64,000 nt of DNA from Crotophaga sulcirostris (GCA_013397455.1 VYZB01000057.1:3026646-3090645), one strand, 5' to 3'. Counted from the stretch's first letter, positions 39,301-52,665 are shown. The notes: generated by a model from the letters alone, not told the origin. A program made the numbers and translations.

Positions 39301-40551
39301 TGATGAGGGACATTTTAATTGGAAAAAAGAAACAATGGATGAGAGCAGCTCTGAAGAAAGTACTCTTCATTACATCATAGTGCAGAAAGCTTTCTGATCA
39401 TAAATACCAATGGGACAATGTTGTATCAGTTATTTGTCAACATATTCCAGTGGAAAAGTACAGTTGCCCTATCTATAAGTCACGGGAGTAAGTCAGGAGT
39501 TAACAGGTATCTGTAAGTGGTGGGAAAAGTTCTTAGAAATGCCTTTGTTAAATGCACTAACCTACCCTACTCAGCATTCAATGTTACCTTTAAAACATTC
39601 CAGGGTATTCATATTGCAGCACGATAGTGGAAAATATGGAAAATTTTACATTATCCATTGATATTGTTATATGTCTGTTTCATGTTTTCTACAGTATTTA
39701 CCATTGGAGACTACCTGAAATACCTCAGTGAGTATTCTGACCTTGGTTTTGACATTGATTCAGATGTTGATTGACTACCTACAATTACAGGGGAAGTACA
39801 GTACAAGAAGTGATTCAGCTCTTGAGGTAGGACTGAGTTTTGTCCTCTCAAATGAATTCTAAATTAATCTCTTGTCACACACCAAGAAATAATTTCAAAC
39901 AACATGCCTTTCAGATATAACTATTGAATTGCTGTCAAAACCTATTAAACCATTTACTCAAAGATCTCACTACAGAAATTTTAGGGAATTTATTTCCTGG
40001 GCAAGAGAATGAATTGAAAATTCCACCTGAGGAAGTGTCCACTCTGGTTATAGATTTTCTGTCAAGGCAATTTAATTCAATATGCAATTAAAATGTATTG
40101 TTAAAATTTAACATGTTTTTCTCCTGTTCTTAGACTTGAAACCCAGTATGTTATGGTCAGTATGGGAGGCTAATGCAGGTTTATGTTTTTATTTCTCCTT
40201 AATAGTTATATAAAGGAGAATGTATTTCTTAAAAATGTGCTAGTACTGTGTAGGTAGCATCAGAGTTTTAGAAACAACAGGTCCTAGATTTGAAACAGTA
40301 TTAATGCTGGTGAGTTAAAACAATATGGACCAGACTTCTTGTTATAAACTATTTGTGAAAGTTTAGCACCTTTCTTGTCCCCCAGATTTTTTTGCTTTTA
40401 ATAGTTATATAAACCACTGATATTTTTAATAAGAAAGAAAACTTTAAAGCTCCTACATTTTCAACATAGCAAGAACTATTAAGACAGTTGTATCAGAAAA
40501 AAATAAATAATGCTTGCTTCATAGATCTCTATATAGGTACACAGAGAAACA

Positions 40552-40581
40552 CTGTGTGTGTGTGTATACATACATATATGA
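40552..40581. repeat. Short (TG)n/(TA)n microsatellite
   Basis: CTGTGTGTGTGTGTATACATACATATATG: a TG run passing into alternating TA/CA sequence. Short, probably little polymorphic. Confidence 0.8.
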
Positions 40582-40617
40582 AACAGAAAATCAAGACACA
40601 AGTGGCCAATTTACTAA

Positions 40618-40665
40618 AATAACAGAATGATCTGGACCTTAAAGGACCCCTCTCAACTGAGCAAA
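40618..40665 (-). mobile_element. Possible degraded CR1 tail
   Basis: TAACAGAATGATCTGGACCTTAAAGGACCCCTCTCAACTGA-type sequence recalls the antisense CR1 end (ACAGAATGxTxTGG...GGACCTTAAAGxTC). The central TTGGAAGG block is missing. The match is short, so this is tentative. Confidence 0.3.
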
Positions 40666-41499
40666 CTTAACTTATTGTACAATTAGCCCCTGTATGATTT
40701 CTCTGAAAGTATGTATAATCAGTTTGACAGTATTATTCTAAAAATAGTGGGGCATCAGAGATGTGTTTTTAGTCTCAGTGTTCGTCAGTTGATTATTTGG
40801 TTTCCCATGCCTAATATAGGTTATAGTTAATATATTTTTTTTTACTGATTCACAGTTTTCTAATTTTGTGGAAATACTGTTGTCCATGATTATTTCCTCA
40901 TTAATCTTTGTAATTATTAATTTTTTAAAAGCTGAGCATGCAATGGTTTTATTTTCAATGGAAATAGACCAGAAGTATATGATAATTTTGTCTAATAGCA
41001 GCAGGTTAATCTAGTGTATATGATTTTTGGCCAAAGAAATTAAGTTTTTATCTACTCTGAACTCTGTCACCACATTTCAGTACTCCATCTAATTTGTCTC
41101 CTGTGAAGTGCATTGTATAGTTCTAATACATGAAGCTTTATTCTTACTTTCCCAGTAGTTTTTGAAGATATTATTTTAAAAAATCCCCAAATTGTCTTGT
41201 TGAAAAGCATAGCAAAGGTCAGCAAAATAAAATGGATTCTGGAGAATACATTGTACTGAAAGTCAATGGGTTTTAGACTACATCTATATTTCAGACTGCA
41301 ACGACCATGAAAAGCAAAGGTATTTTAATATATATTTGTTATTTTATTTTAAAGTATTAGTCGAGGTTAATAAGTAACAATTAAACTTAACTCCATCTTT
41401 CTTCCCTGTTGGACTTCTAGAATTGGAAATGAACCAACCAGCTGCTGAAATCCAGTTTTTATTTGTATGGTTAGAGCAATCAGTCCTTATAGAGGTACA

Positions 41500-42041
41500 C
41501 TGAAATCAACAAAAAATGTTAATACACCAATATTCTGCATATTACTAAGGAGTGCTTTCACAGCATTGAGGTTTTCTCTGTATCCCAGCCTTCTCACACC
41601 CTCCTGCAATGAGTAGGCTGGGGATGTGCAAGAAGCTGGGAGGGGATACACCTGGGAGAGATGAACTGAATAGGCCAAAGCATTATTCTGTGCCATACTA
41701 AGAAATAAAAACTAGAGTAGAATTAAAAAGGAAGCAAGGGTTTTCCGGCTTCCAAGGGGCCCATTGCTTGTAGACTGACTGGGCATTGTTCTGTTTGTGG
41801 AACATGGGGACTGATTGCCTTTCCATCATTTGCTTTTTTCCTCTTTCCTTCACCTATTAAACTGCCTTTATCATCTATTAAAATACCTTTAAATAAGTTT
41901 TCTCATTTTTCTCTTTCTGTTTCTCATGTCTTATATTTCTCTGTCTCATATTTTCTCATTTTTTCTCCGTTACTTCAGCAGAGGAGAAGGAGGGAGTGGC
42001 TGTACGGGTGCCTAGGTGATGTCCAGGGTCAACCTGCACCA
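41500..42041 (+). mobile_element. ERVL-type solo LTR, decayed
   Basis: The order of landmarks matches avian class III (ERVL) LTRs. TTAATACACCAATATT and TACTAAGGAGTGCTTTCACAGCATTGAGG are followed by CTTCTCACACCCTCCTGC, then GGGGATGTGCAAGAAGCTGGGAGGGGA (U3), AACTGAATAGGCCAAAGCAT, a T-rich block, the TATTAAACTGCCTTTATC region at 41855-41873 holding the polyadenylation area, and GGGAGTGGCTGTACGGGTGCCTAGGTG near the end. A degenerate terminal GGGTCAACCTGCACCA stands in place of the usual GGGTTAAACCACGACA. The 5' boundary is not resolved and may lie up to 60 bp further left. There are no internal gag/pol sequences. Many substitutions indicate an old solo LTR. Confidence 0.75.
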
Positions 42042-42205
42042 TAAGTCACACAGGCCTTTGTAAAGAATAAGCAGTTTCATATTTGTGCTCCACCCAGAAA
42101 TGGAAAGATGGAACAAGATGGACCCATCTTTTTTCTCTTCTTAAAGGTGTGTGTGTGGATCCAGAGCTGCCATTATTAGTGCTACTATTCTAGCTTGCCC
42201 ATTTA

Positions 42206-42237
42206 CAAAATAAATAAACAAACAAATAAATAAATAA
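42206..42237. repeat. (AAAT)n/(AAAC)n microsatellite
   Basis: CAAAATAAATAAACAAACAAATAAATAAATAA: about eight tetranucleotide units mixing AAAT and AAAC. Confidence 0.9.
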
Positions 42238-43126
42238 TTCTGTAAAAATTATTTCTCTGTGAATGGGGGAATTAAAGGATAATATAGCAAAATAAAATAT
42301 CAGACATTATGATCTTCAAGACTGGTGTGACAAAACTTACTAGTGAAACCAGCAACACACATACATTGCTACTTCTCATAGATATGGTGTGTAAAGACAT
42401 TTTCAGAATATACGTTTAATTTTCCTTTGAGAAATACTACAGGTTATGGAACTTGACTAGATTTTCTGATTTACTAATTGAGATTTCTCTCTGTTTTGTA
42501 CCTAATTTTTGAGTTAATGGGCAGCCCAGAATAGAATATATTGCACACTACTCTTTGAATGAATGCAATAGAATCTCTTTTATCTAATTTTAACTATGAA
42601 GACTTCTCTGCTAAAACTGAATCTGTGAATGAGTTTCCATAAACATTGTACACAGCTTTACTTGAAAGTTTTCCTTTCCTTCAGAATCCCTTCCCTGGAT
42701 GAATAAAAAACCAAGAACAAAAATTATTTGTTCAATAAGTATCTCTTTATAAGTGGGTTCAACAGCTTTCTTCCTATCCCCATGTCTAAGATAATTGTTC
42801 TTTTCAGCCTGGAAGTTTTGTACTCTAGATAGGAATTGGTTTGGGGATTGTTTTCTTCTGCTGCTCAGACACAGTGATTCTTACACTCATTGTGTGAGTG
42901 CGTCACTGCACCTTTAAGGAAGACAGCCTGAATCTAGAGGTTAACACATAGCCCTGGGCAATACCAAGCTGCAGCTATCTGAAACCGTTTTGAAGTTTAG
43001 AGGAATATTGTGATAAAAAATGAATGAATATTTAAAAAATATTTTTTAAAGAAACTGCTGGTATCAGAAGAAATTAAGGAAAGAAAAAAATACATGGAAT
43101 AGTAGGAACCACAAAGAGATATACTA

Positions 43127-43158
43127 TAAAATAAAACAAAATAAAACAAAACAAAACC
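43127..43158. repeat. (AAAAC)n/(AAAAT)n microsatellite
   Basis: Interspersed AAAAT and AAAAC pentamers. The tract explains the low-complexity part of the overlapping minus-strand open frame. No retroelement body is recognisable next to it. Confidence 0.85.
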
Positions 43159-45290
43159 AATTAGAAGAGGGTTATTTTGACACTTGTCACCTTGCTGTTG
43201 CAGCCATCTACAGCTAAACTCTTCCTCTCCTGAAGGTAAAGTTTTGGGCTTGTGACCACTACATTTTTTCCAAAGGAAAATAAAAGAGAAAAGAATGGGA
43301 AGCTCTGGGATAGAGGGGACTCTTCCCACATCTGATAGAAAAGTCAGCTGCCTCTTCCAGGTCCTTGGATGAATGAGGCAAGTAGGGAAAGCCATGGCCC
43401 TTTTGTTGCCTGCCCTTGGTAAGCTGCTGTCTAACGTAACAAGTAGCCTGGAACTAGCCCTGCTGCTTGAATGTTTGCATGTTCTGTGTGAATAATGTTC
43501 AAGACAAGAGAATCAGACCAACATATCAATAGAATTTGAAAAAAACTCTTTAGTATTGACTTAACTCCTATTTCATTGATATCTGTGTAAGCTTTACAGA
43601 TCATTTCAGCTGAAGAAGAACCAGGCCATTGCTGACCCATTATATGGGTTTTAATTAATAGGGTAAAAATAATTTCTTACAATCTGAGGACTTTGGACAA
43701 ACTATGAACTCAGGTTCATGAGGAGCTTTTCGGAAAGTTTTGGTTGAATGAAGTCGTGCATCAAGTGACATTCACTCAGTCTGTTCCTGTAGCAATGGAT
43801 CATATGCAAATTGCTCTGTGTGCCTTTTATTACATTCTTATTTAAAGTTTATATAAAAGAAAAAAATCAAAGTAATATTACCAGAAGTGTACTCAAATGA
43901 GGAAAAACTGGGAAGCTTGTTTGAAGAAGACCTCATAAAATAATTTCTTCACAGTTTTACCATTAAAAACTGAAAAACAAACAAAAAGTATACTTGAACT
44001 GAAGAATAATTTTTACTTGCTTCATGAAGTAAGGAGAATCCAAGAGCAAAGGCCAGATAAGAAAATTACTTGTTGTACTTCCTTTCTATTTTACTTAGCT
44101 GGTTTCATTTTAGCTTCAGAAATTTAGACAGTAGCATATTGACAAGACTTGCACGTTCCATATGCAGTCAAGAAGCACAACTATCCCCTGAAATCATCAT
44201 TTGTGCTGCAGAGAAAAAAAAAAAAACAAACAAGATCAGCTGAAACTGGGAGAAAATATTACAATACAAATCCAGGCAGACAGGACTGATACAACCTAGA
44301 AAGAATAGTGCACCCTGGATAATTACAACTATGCATCTCTAGTACTGCCTGAAAGAGTCTGGGTAAGCTGTGCTGCTTGTCTAGCTCAATTGTGCATCTT
44401 GACCCTTGGCACATATCATGTGAACTGCAAGTTTTAGTAGATACTGTGCTTATTTTCCAGCTATGTTTCAGAGGTTCTTTTATTCTTATTCTGCGTTTCT
44501 CTGACATCCTTATTTTTTCTTTTCTTTAAATATCAATATCAACTCAAGAATAAACCTGAAGAATATTCTGTGTTCCATTTTTTTCTGAATTTTGTGGCCC
44601 ATCACAGGTAACTGGTCCACCCTACGACCTCTTTGATCAAGGTTTTCAGGTTTGAATGTCACTACAGACCACTACCAATTATTCTCCAAGGACCAGAGAA
44701 TTTCTGAAAGCATCCTTCTTTCAGTTCACTGGTTTTTGTTTCCTAGGATTTTCCCTTTTTACTTTTCATTATTATTCCAATTTCTTTGCTAAAAATGTCT
44801 ATATTGCATAGGTGCCTACCTATTAAGTCACCATCTGTCTGTTTTTTCAAATGAAAATGCAAAAATCAGAAAAATTAAAACTTACAGCTGTCCTTGCTTT
44901 GAAAGATGGGGTCAGTCTTTGATTCAAAAAGGCTGGTGTAAACATTTTTTATCCCAGACAATTATTCTATACATTGATGTTTATTTCCCCTGCAATTCTA
45001 GTTCTTCATCCCCAAACCCATAGCATCTTCTCCTACAGACTTGTTTTCTCTGCCCCTGTGCTACTTGATTGTCCTCACAATAATCAGTTCATTCTTTTCC
45101 AGTCAATACTTCTGAGACAGAGCCTTGCTCTAAAGTATGGTCCCAGATGTATCTGCTATAAGACATTCCTTCCTGTAAATTATTCTTCCTTCACTTTTAA
45201 GATCCCAAAACTCCATTATTTCTTTGGAATATATCCAGTGGCTTAAATAAACCTATAAATGAATAGATTAAGTGCAAATGTTTTAACTAC

Positions 45291-45305
45291 AAAAAAAAAA
45301 AAAAA
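45291..45305. repeat. Poly-A run
   Basis: Fifteen uninterrupted A, with another A-rich run at 45355-45372. Neither is preceded by a recognisable processed gene copy. Confidence 0.9.
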
Positions 45306-45933
45306 GAAGTATTTCTGTATCAAATTCAAGTTGTAGCTTTTCCATGAAGCCTAAGAAAAAAAAAAGAAAAAGGAGTTTACTGATGCATCATAAGTAAAGC
45401 ATCCCTGGTCAGGGAATCCATTAAGGATGTGGTCATGCTTGGCCTAATTGCCCCTCAATGTAATATTCTTTCGTTCTTTGTCATGTAGCAACAGACTAGA
45501 GGTTATTGAAAATAGATTACATAACCCAGGAAGAGCTTCAGAGCTCTGTTTAGCAACCAAGAGTGTATCTACTGTATTTCTGTTCTCCCCACACAGCCCA
45601 GTACAAAGCCCTGGGAAGCAGGAATGAAGGGCAGCTTCCCCTCCTGCTTTCACCCTCCACCCTGCCCATGCCTTTACCTAAATTCAGGACCATCACCATG
45701 ATCAGGTTTGTTCACCTAGGCAGTATTCTCAGGCCTTGTCCCTTGACCTTAAACAATGACAACTCTGCAGCCTTTAAGACATAATTGTGCCATTCTTACC
45801 TCCTCCTACAGCATTACCTCAGATTCCTTCTGTCCTTTCCTAATTTCCTCAGGGCATTTCTACCCCATCCATTACCATATTTTACATAGGATACATTGCC
45901 CTCCTTTGCCTGCTCTTCCCCAGGTTATTCCTA

Positions 45934-46086
45934 TGTCCTGGTTGTGAATGAAATAGAATTCATTGCTGTTCCTTCACAGCCTCCTTTCACTGTTAGGTTT
46001 AGATTATGGATTTAGAAGAGAGGACAAAAAACTAATTTTTCTGAGTTGCTGGGCAGAGAGTGTAAAAAGTGAGGCCTCATTTTCAA
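45934..46086 (+). mobile_element. ERVL-type LTR 5' fragment
   Basis: The fragment opens with TGTCCTGGTTGTGAATGAAATAGAATTCATTGCTGTTCCTT-type sequence, which follows the TGTCCTGGTT...GGATAGAGTTAATTTTCTTCCT start of an avian ERVL LTR. It continues through GGATTTAGAAGAGA, ACTAATTTTTCTGAGTTGCTGGGCAG and AGTGAGGCCTCATTTTC, the order found in the first third of such LTRs. Similarity then stops, so the remainder is deleted or unrecognisable. Same orientation as the copies at 41.5 and 56.0 kb. Confidence 0.55.
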
Positions 46087-49000
46087 TATGTTTTAAACAC
46101 ATGTTTCTGCAGTGCAACAGAAGAATAATAGCTCTCACAGCAGTTATACTGCAGAGGCCTCAATTTTACCTGAAGTCTTCACTCATCCAGAAGATTGAAC
46201 TGAAGTGTTCCTCTAGGGGTGGAAATGTGTCATGCTTTTTTTTTCTTGAAGATCTGGAAGTGAGAAAGCAATCAGTGCAGGTACTTATCAAAGGATGCTT
46301 TGGATTCTTTACCACTTACTAAGTGAATAGCATCATCCTTTTTTATTTCTAACTCCTAAAATTAGCATGAGCAATTCATTTCTATCATAGGCAAGTCTAA
46401 AACTGGTATTTAGCAACGAGGTTAATGCTTCAAATTCAGTGAGAAGTTACAGTATTTTGAGGGAGCCAAGTCTGTCTACCTGCTGTCCATAGGATAATCA
46501 CACTATTTGACACAGTAGGCTCTGCAGCCAAAAGGAATTATGTGAGTCACCATCACCATTCACATAACAGCTACAATTGAAGCCAAAACCTGGATCATCC
46601 ATCCGCCAGGATGGACTTTAAAGACTTTTGCAAGTCTTTAAAGAAGGGAATATCTCAGAAGGTGAGAGGAGCAGCATAGGACAATATTCTGCATTAATGA
46701 TATTCAGGCTACCCTGTCAGGAAAATCTGTAGAACAGTTGAACTTATCTGGAAGTTCCACTACGGCCCCAGTATGATACCTTCTGCAGAAAGCCTTAGCT
46801 ACAGTCCCGGACAAATTCATCTACCCTCAGTTATACAGAAGCTGGTCATCAGGTAGCTATTGAAAAAAAACAAAACAAACCCAATTAAAACACGCTCTCA
46901 GGGATATAAAAGATATATATGAATAGCGAAACCTAAAGAGCATGCCACTGGATAAGATGATATTGCTAGAACCAAAGATAATAGTGGCGCCCAATGGACA
47001 CAATTACAAGAAGATAATAGTTTCTCTCCATCAGATGCAAGAGATTTGATGAAACCCTAGAACAGATGTAGTGCTGTCATCCTATTGATTACAGAGTAAC
47101 CCATACGGGTACCACTTCTCAGGGTCTATTGACTTATGCACATCATTGTTCTAACGTGGCTGTATAGCTTGCTGGCAAGATTTTCTTTAGAGAAGGTCAG
47201 ACTAGAAAACAGGTAGAACAGATATAAATCTGCAGGTACTTGGCCATATAAGGCTACCCGTGCATTCCCTTCTTACAAACCTTCTCTGTTAGCTTCACTT
47301 TACTCATTTCCACAAGTTAAGCCCATCTAAGTGTAATTAAAAAGTCCAAATTAATGACTAGTAACAAACAACAAGCAGCATTACAGTACCATACATACTA
47401 AACAGAAGGGGTAGGCAGTGAAATATGATGCTAGACTAAAAAGAAGCCAGAGAGTTTACTGCAGTAATATGTCATTGGCAGCAATTGTGCCATAAAATGA
47501 AAGTGTTTATTTTCAGTCTGATTCTTTTATTAAAATAAATCCTGTTGAGGGAATTTACCTACAAAAGTTATTTTCCTATGTATGCAGCAAATCTTTCTAA
47601 TTGTCTCGTTACTCCTGGGAAAACTAGTTACCAGTGAAATGCAATGATATGTTTGTAAAAAAAAAGATTTATATTATTTTTCTAAAAGCTAAGTCATTAC
47701 TGACATTTTAATTATGTAATTCCTCCTTAGACATCTAATTTCAATGTTGATTCTATATTACACAAGGAAATTGTTATGATACTTCTGAAAACAACTTGAT
47801 AATATATGTACTCAATGATCACAAAAAAACAACTCTACAAAATCTTGGCAGAGATCTAATATGTGAATGTCTGCATAAAGTATGTATAGAAAGAATATGA
47901 AAATTGCACATCGGGATAATACTGACAAAATACAAATTTTGACTGTGGATAAATTGCTCCCCACAGGGGAGTTCAGGAGTAGCTTTTTAGTTTAGAAACT
48001 GACTGAAGGTATCAGGTGTTGTGCAGGGGGTTTTGCTAAAGGCCCTTAAGTAGACAATGAGGTCTTCAAGTTCTAGGTGCCAGATTTATTTCCATGAAAA
48101 TAACAAACCCTTTTCCCCAGCTGGAAAATGTAACAGTAGGTCCTGTGAGAGCAATATTTTCCAGGGAGAATAACAGGGTACTTCTGAGTCTGATAGTAAT
48201 TAACAAGCCCTACTATCTGCTTTTGCAGTGTGAAGTTTCTTTACTTACACATTACTGAACTGTCTAGATCTGCAAATCACACTGAACTTTGAACTTCCAA
48301 AATATCTTTAATGTGATCTTGCATAACCCTGAACTGATTAATTTCTGTTCCCATAAAGTAATGGCAAGTATGAATCAGCAGTTTATTTTTTTTAAGGAAA
48401 AAACAAGAAAAAGAAAATCTCTGAACCTTTGAAATCTACATGATGGGCAAAAAGAAAGTGAAATGAACAAGCTGTAAAATAGAGCCTTCATGCCCCCTTG
48501 CTCACCTACTCATAACAAAAAAAAAATGAAAAATGCTGCACTGAAGCATCAGTTCACATTTTTTCTTTTGTTTCCTGCATAGATGTGTTCCTTTTTGTAG
48601 TAAACAGTTAATATTTTATTCAATAAGTCAGCATGTTAGCACCTTTACATTCTATAACATTCCTCTTCTTTCTTGTTGTCTTTGACTCATTTAATTGCTA
48701 CAGAATAGGTTACATGTTTTTAAGAACATACATAAACCTTAAAAGTTTTAAGGTGTAATACGTATAGATGTACCTTAGCAGTTTTGACTTATTAGACGGC
48801 TTGGGTATATGCAGGACAAGGTTACAGATGTTCAGTCTCTCCCAAAGTAGGCTCCTTCCTTCTAAGCTTCACAACCTTTTCCAGTACCTTCTAAACTAAA
48901 ACAGCTTAGGAGATCAGCATCCAGGGCAATCAGAAACCAGGAGGAAACATGGTACAAGGCAGATAACAATGCAAGTCATGGAGCGCATGGGGTAATGAGG

Positions 49001-50944
49001 ACAAACTTCTGCTACAGGTAATGGCAAAGTCCCCACAGTGTAAAGTGACTCAGCCACCAAATGTTCATTGCCTCTATTGGACACTGTTCAGGCCAGAGCT
49101 TTGTATAACACTTTTCCCTGCTTTGCATACTGTTATGAATAAATATATTCTAATCTTCTTTTGCTATGCTGCTTGTGTATATTTAGAGTTTGATTCATGC
49201 TTCTGTGCACTTCCTATTAATCATAACTGAATTAAAAACTAAAATGCGTGTATATGATATATCATCATTTACAGTCAAATGTTTTCATATTGCACTGACT
49301 TGTAAAAAGTGATGTTTATAGCTATGCCTTTAATTTAATTAACACCTAAAATCATGCTGTAAAGATGTGAGCCAAAGTCTTAGCAAAGTCAGAGAGATTG
49401 TCTTCCTTTCTATCTTCCTTCTCGTTTCTCCAAAGTTCAGTCTGGAGAAAAAGAATTTGATTTAATCAGGCCAAGTAGGAATCAAGGGCAAGGTTTACTG
49501 AATAATCTTACTAGTAAGTGAAAATCAGCAGCTTAAATATTCTTAAAAATTATTCTCTGGGTCAAAGAAAAGATTTAAAGTTCTGCACACTTCATAGTCA
49601 GGATTTGTCTTTCACCATGTTGTTAAGTGTTCCACTGCATGTGGAAGATAAGGTCAGGAAGGAAGGTTAAACTATCTACACTTCTAAAAATATATAATGC
49701 AGAATTCACAGTCCACCTCCTTAAGGTAGTTCCTTCAGAAATTAGTGATTCCTCATTCCATCATAATAAAATCTGAGTACAATTTGAAAATAGAAGCAAT
49801 AGCTAGCAAGGCACATAATTTTCAGCATTTCCACAGACCCCAACATAATATCTCATGTTTTTGGGATAAATGCTACTATTTGTGTATGTGTGTATAATTC
49901 CTGAACCTTTGACATTATGTTAAAAAAGCACATAACTATCCACCCAGTTTCTGCACTAAACTACATTGCTAAAAACGTGGGCTACACTGAGGAAGACACT
50001 CTTGTTTACTATCAATATAATTGACAGCAGACCATGATCTTTGGAATTAGGAAACTGCAGTTCTTGTTGTATTTATTTTTTTTTGGAAGATGGATTTAGA
50101 TTCAGATTGCAACATTTCAGCTCATTCAACTTCTATTTAACAGAAACTGACATTAGTGAACATATGGAATAAGAAAACAATGTTTCTCAGACTGACTCAC
50201 TTGTCAGTTTGTTTAATCCAAAATAAGAAAACTTTTGTTCCCACAATAATTTTAATACTTTATAGGACCTACTGAACGAAGATCATCTCCATTTCTTTTT
50301 TCATGATCTCCAAATTTAGAACTACAGTGAGCAGGTAATCTCATGGTAAAATCATACTGTGATATTTAATTCCTGGCATGCTGCAATAATTTTATGTCCA
50401 GAGGATATTGTCAACAAATGGTCAGAAGTAGTTCTGAAGACCTGTAAAACTAAGCGCGATATGTTATCTTTTTTTGTTTTCTGTGAGCTTTGGTCGTTAG
50501 CATTTTAACCCCTGCTGTGTGCAGTAGACAGTTTCATATCAAACTATGGGATGCTGGGATGAAATCAGTGAGTCTTCTGAAATGGGAGTCACTCCACTAA
50601 AGACCTGTCCTCAGTGACAACCATTCTTTGTGCACAGGAAAACTCTGTTGGTTTCTGTGTCTTCTTCATCTGTCTTCATCCATTATTGGTAAATGTAAGG
50701 TGTCTGAAGCATTGCCTGTTCTGAGACAATCAAAGCCCCTGGCATTTACCTGTGGGCCTCCTTCGGTGCAGATGCATGGGCCTTCTGTGTGGAGCTGATG
50801 GTTCAAGACTGACTTTAAACAACACAATCAGAAAATTTGCTTTTTATAAATAATCTTATGATTCAAAGACGCACCGAAAAAGTAGTTAAATTTTTTATCT
50901 AGGCTTATATGTTCCAATTCAACTCACGGGGCTGTCCATGCAGC
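46087..50944. other. Gene-free stretch
   Basis: No gene recognised. The plus-strand 119-codon frame (45963-46322) begins inside the LTR fragment and reads into unique DNA, so it is not convincing. A perfect hairpin sits at 46616. A ten-base TGGCGCCCAA string at 46985 recalls a retroviral primer-binding site but has no LTR end beside it. Confidence 0.5.
46616..46643. repeat. Perfect 12-bp-stem hairpin
   Basis: CTTTAAAGACTT (46616-46627) and AAGTCTTTAAAG (46632-46643) are exact reverse complements with the tetraloop TTGC. No following T run or coding context is present, so it is not a bacterial-type terminator. Confidence 0.85.
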
Positions 50945-51215
50945 AATATATGCCAGTGATCTCACATCTGTAAAGGAGCTTGACAGAAAAGGCCCTCAGG
51001 ATCCTGGTGGGCACCAGGTTGAATGTAAGAGAGCAATGTGGTCATATGACAAAGAATGGTAATGGTATCTTGGTCTGTGTTAGTCAAAGTATTGCCAGAA
51101 GGTTGAAGGAGGTGATCTTTTCCCTTTACTCATCCCTGGTAAGGTCATAGCTGGAGTACTGTGTCCAATTCTGGAATCCCTGCCACAAGAGAGACATGAA
51201 CATACTGGAGATTGC
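50945..51215 (+). mobile_element. CR1 LINE ORF2 internal fragment
   Basis: Landmarks in sense order are TGGTGGGCACCAGGTTGAA, GAGAGCAATGTGGTCATATG, AAGAATGGTAATGGTATCTT, AGTATTGCCAGAAGGTTGAA, GGAGGTGATCTTTTCCCTTT, ACTCATCCCTGGTAAGG, CTGGAGTACTGTGTCCAATT and AAGAGAGACATGAACATACT. This is the CR1 ORF2 segment downstream of the RT core, ending before the C-terminus. One frame reads LEYCVQFWN in the expected place. The match stops abruptly near CATACTGGAG, with no 3' end, so the copy has lost its tail by deletion. Confidence 0.9.
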
Positions 51216-52665
51216 ATCTGTACTTTTGTGTGCTGCTTGTTTCTAAATTTGAGGGTACTAAGTCACTCTGAGTGTCCTGCACTTCCTGAGGCTTGCTCAT
51301 CCACCAAAGGAAAAAGTACCATGATTAATATTCTCTACCAGTGGAACATATTTTTCTGTTCATCTGTGAGATACTTATGGAAAAGAGAAGCAGATGAATC
51401 ACAGTACATGTAGTTGGAGTTTAAGAGTTTGATTTGAAAGTCTCTGAAACCATATGATAGTAGACACGTTCCTTGGAGAAGATGTGGATGATAACTGTTC
51501 CCTCAGCTAAAATACATGCCCGAATTCAAACAGGATATGATGATACTGACTGAATTACTTGTTTTATCCAAGTTTCATTATTCCTTTTTGCATTTTAATG
51601 AAAAAGTAAACACTATATTTACTGTGAATTTATACGTTTCGCACCACAATGTATGGTACGTAGTACAGATGAAGGTTCTAGATGATGGAGTAATGAACAT
51701 TAAATAAAATATTTATTTGCAGTAGAAGTGGAGTAAGCAAAACCTGGATTTAAGTTTGTATCGTTAACATTTTTTATTCTTTCAAGATAGTACAATGCAG
51801 ACATTCTTGAAGAAAGGCAAATAATCTGAAACATGTTATTAGGCAACATTAGTCCTAATTTTATATATTGTCACAGCTAATGACTATTAATACATAAATT
51901 AATGCAAATCATAGAATCACAGTGTTATGTTTTAACATTGATGAACATACTGCAATAAATCCTGTAGCTAGAAGAGTTCCCTTTGGGGAGATAGAAATGA
52001 GGTTTGAACTGCAGTACTAAAGTCTCAGTTATGAGGCTTTATGTGTGTTGGCAAAATAATATTCCTGTCTCTCATGCAAACTGGAATTTTGTCAACTAAG
52101 TCAGACAAAAGAGATAATTATCCTGCTCGTACTGTAGCATTTCCTTCAGTGGCTGTATGAGTGGAATCTTACTCTAGTCCCTGGTGTTCCCCAAATCTGT
52201 AGAAAATTAAAAATGTTGAAACACTTAGTTTCATTAAAACTGGATGGTAGGTTCAAGCATTATGAAGATGGATGGATTGACATCCAGTAGTGTGATTACA
52301 TAGGCCATAATTTTGTAGGAAATAAATATTAACTCAATAAACCCAACCTCATACGAACGAGACATCAAGCATCTTTTGAAAGCAGAGTACCTGCTTAATA
52401 ATATACTTCTGTGTTTCAGTCATAGTACTGAGGAATCATATCTACAGGTATTATTCTTGAAGTAGTCTCATCAATGTCAGAAACAGATCTTTTTCCTGGT
52501 CTATAATGATACCTCTCATTATGAATGCATTTTTCAAAATGGCATTGGTTTTGGTGGACCTGTATCATGTTGTAATATGTCTCTGGTTTTATACCTGTTA
52601 GTGCCTTATAACTTGCATCAATATTTCTTCCTCTTATGTTTGGGTTTTTTTCCCCTCCCCTTAAT
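51216..52665. other. Gene-free stretch with one odd open frame
   Basis: No gene recognised. A minus-strand frame (52416-52691, 91 codons) begins inside the hAT-like element and continues into unique DNA. Its balanced residue composition is unusual here, but I recognise no domain. A 15-bp CR1-tail-like string (ATCATAGAATCACAG) lies at 51909-51923 and is too short to call. Confidence 0.45.

Larger units (their letters stand above)
33346..41499. other. Long AT-rich stretch without identified genes
   Basis: Eight kilobases with no recognised coding sequence; open frames do not exceed 86 codons (36272-36532, plus). A weak CR1-tail-like match and a short TG microsatellite lie near 40.6 kb. The 36.78-36.98 kb patch is GC-richer, but I cannot assign it. 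Confidence 0.5.
42042..45933. other. Gene-free stretch with simple repeats
   Basis: No gene recognised. The 132-codon minus-strand frame at 42997-43395 runs through an (AAAAC)n tract, and its hydrophobic Phe/Leu/Tyr-rich part is that microsatellite read antisense. The last 500 bp (about 45.43-45.93 kb) are GC-richer and C/T-rich, with unrecognised open frames of about 70 codons. Confidence 0.5.

Noticed and set aside
42997..43395. 132-codon minus-strand frame with a membrane-like Phe/Leu/Tyr-rich segment
   Set aside because: The hydrophobic segment is the (AAAAC)n microsatellite read antisense; the rest is unrecognised.
46984..47001. TGGCGCCCAATGGACAC resembling a lysine-tRNA primer-binding site
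   Set aside because: No LTR end (CA plus short spacer) precedes it, no retroviral leader or gag follows, and the match breaks after ten bases.
51909..51923. ATCATAGAATCACAG, like a CR1 terminal repeat
   Set aside because: Only 15 bp, with no adjoining TTCCAACC block, so it cannot be separated from chance.
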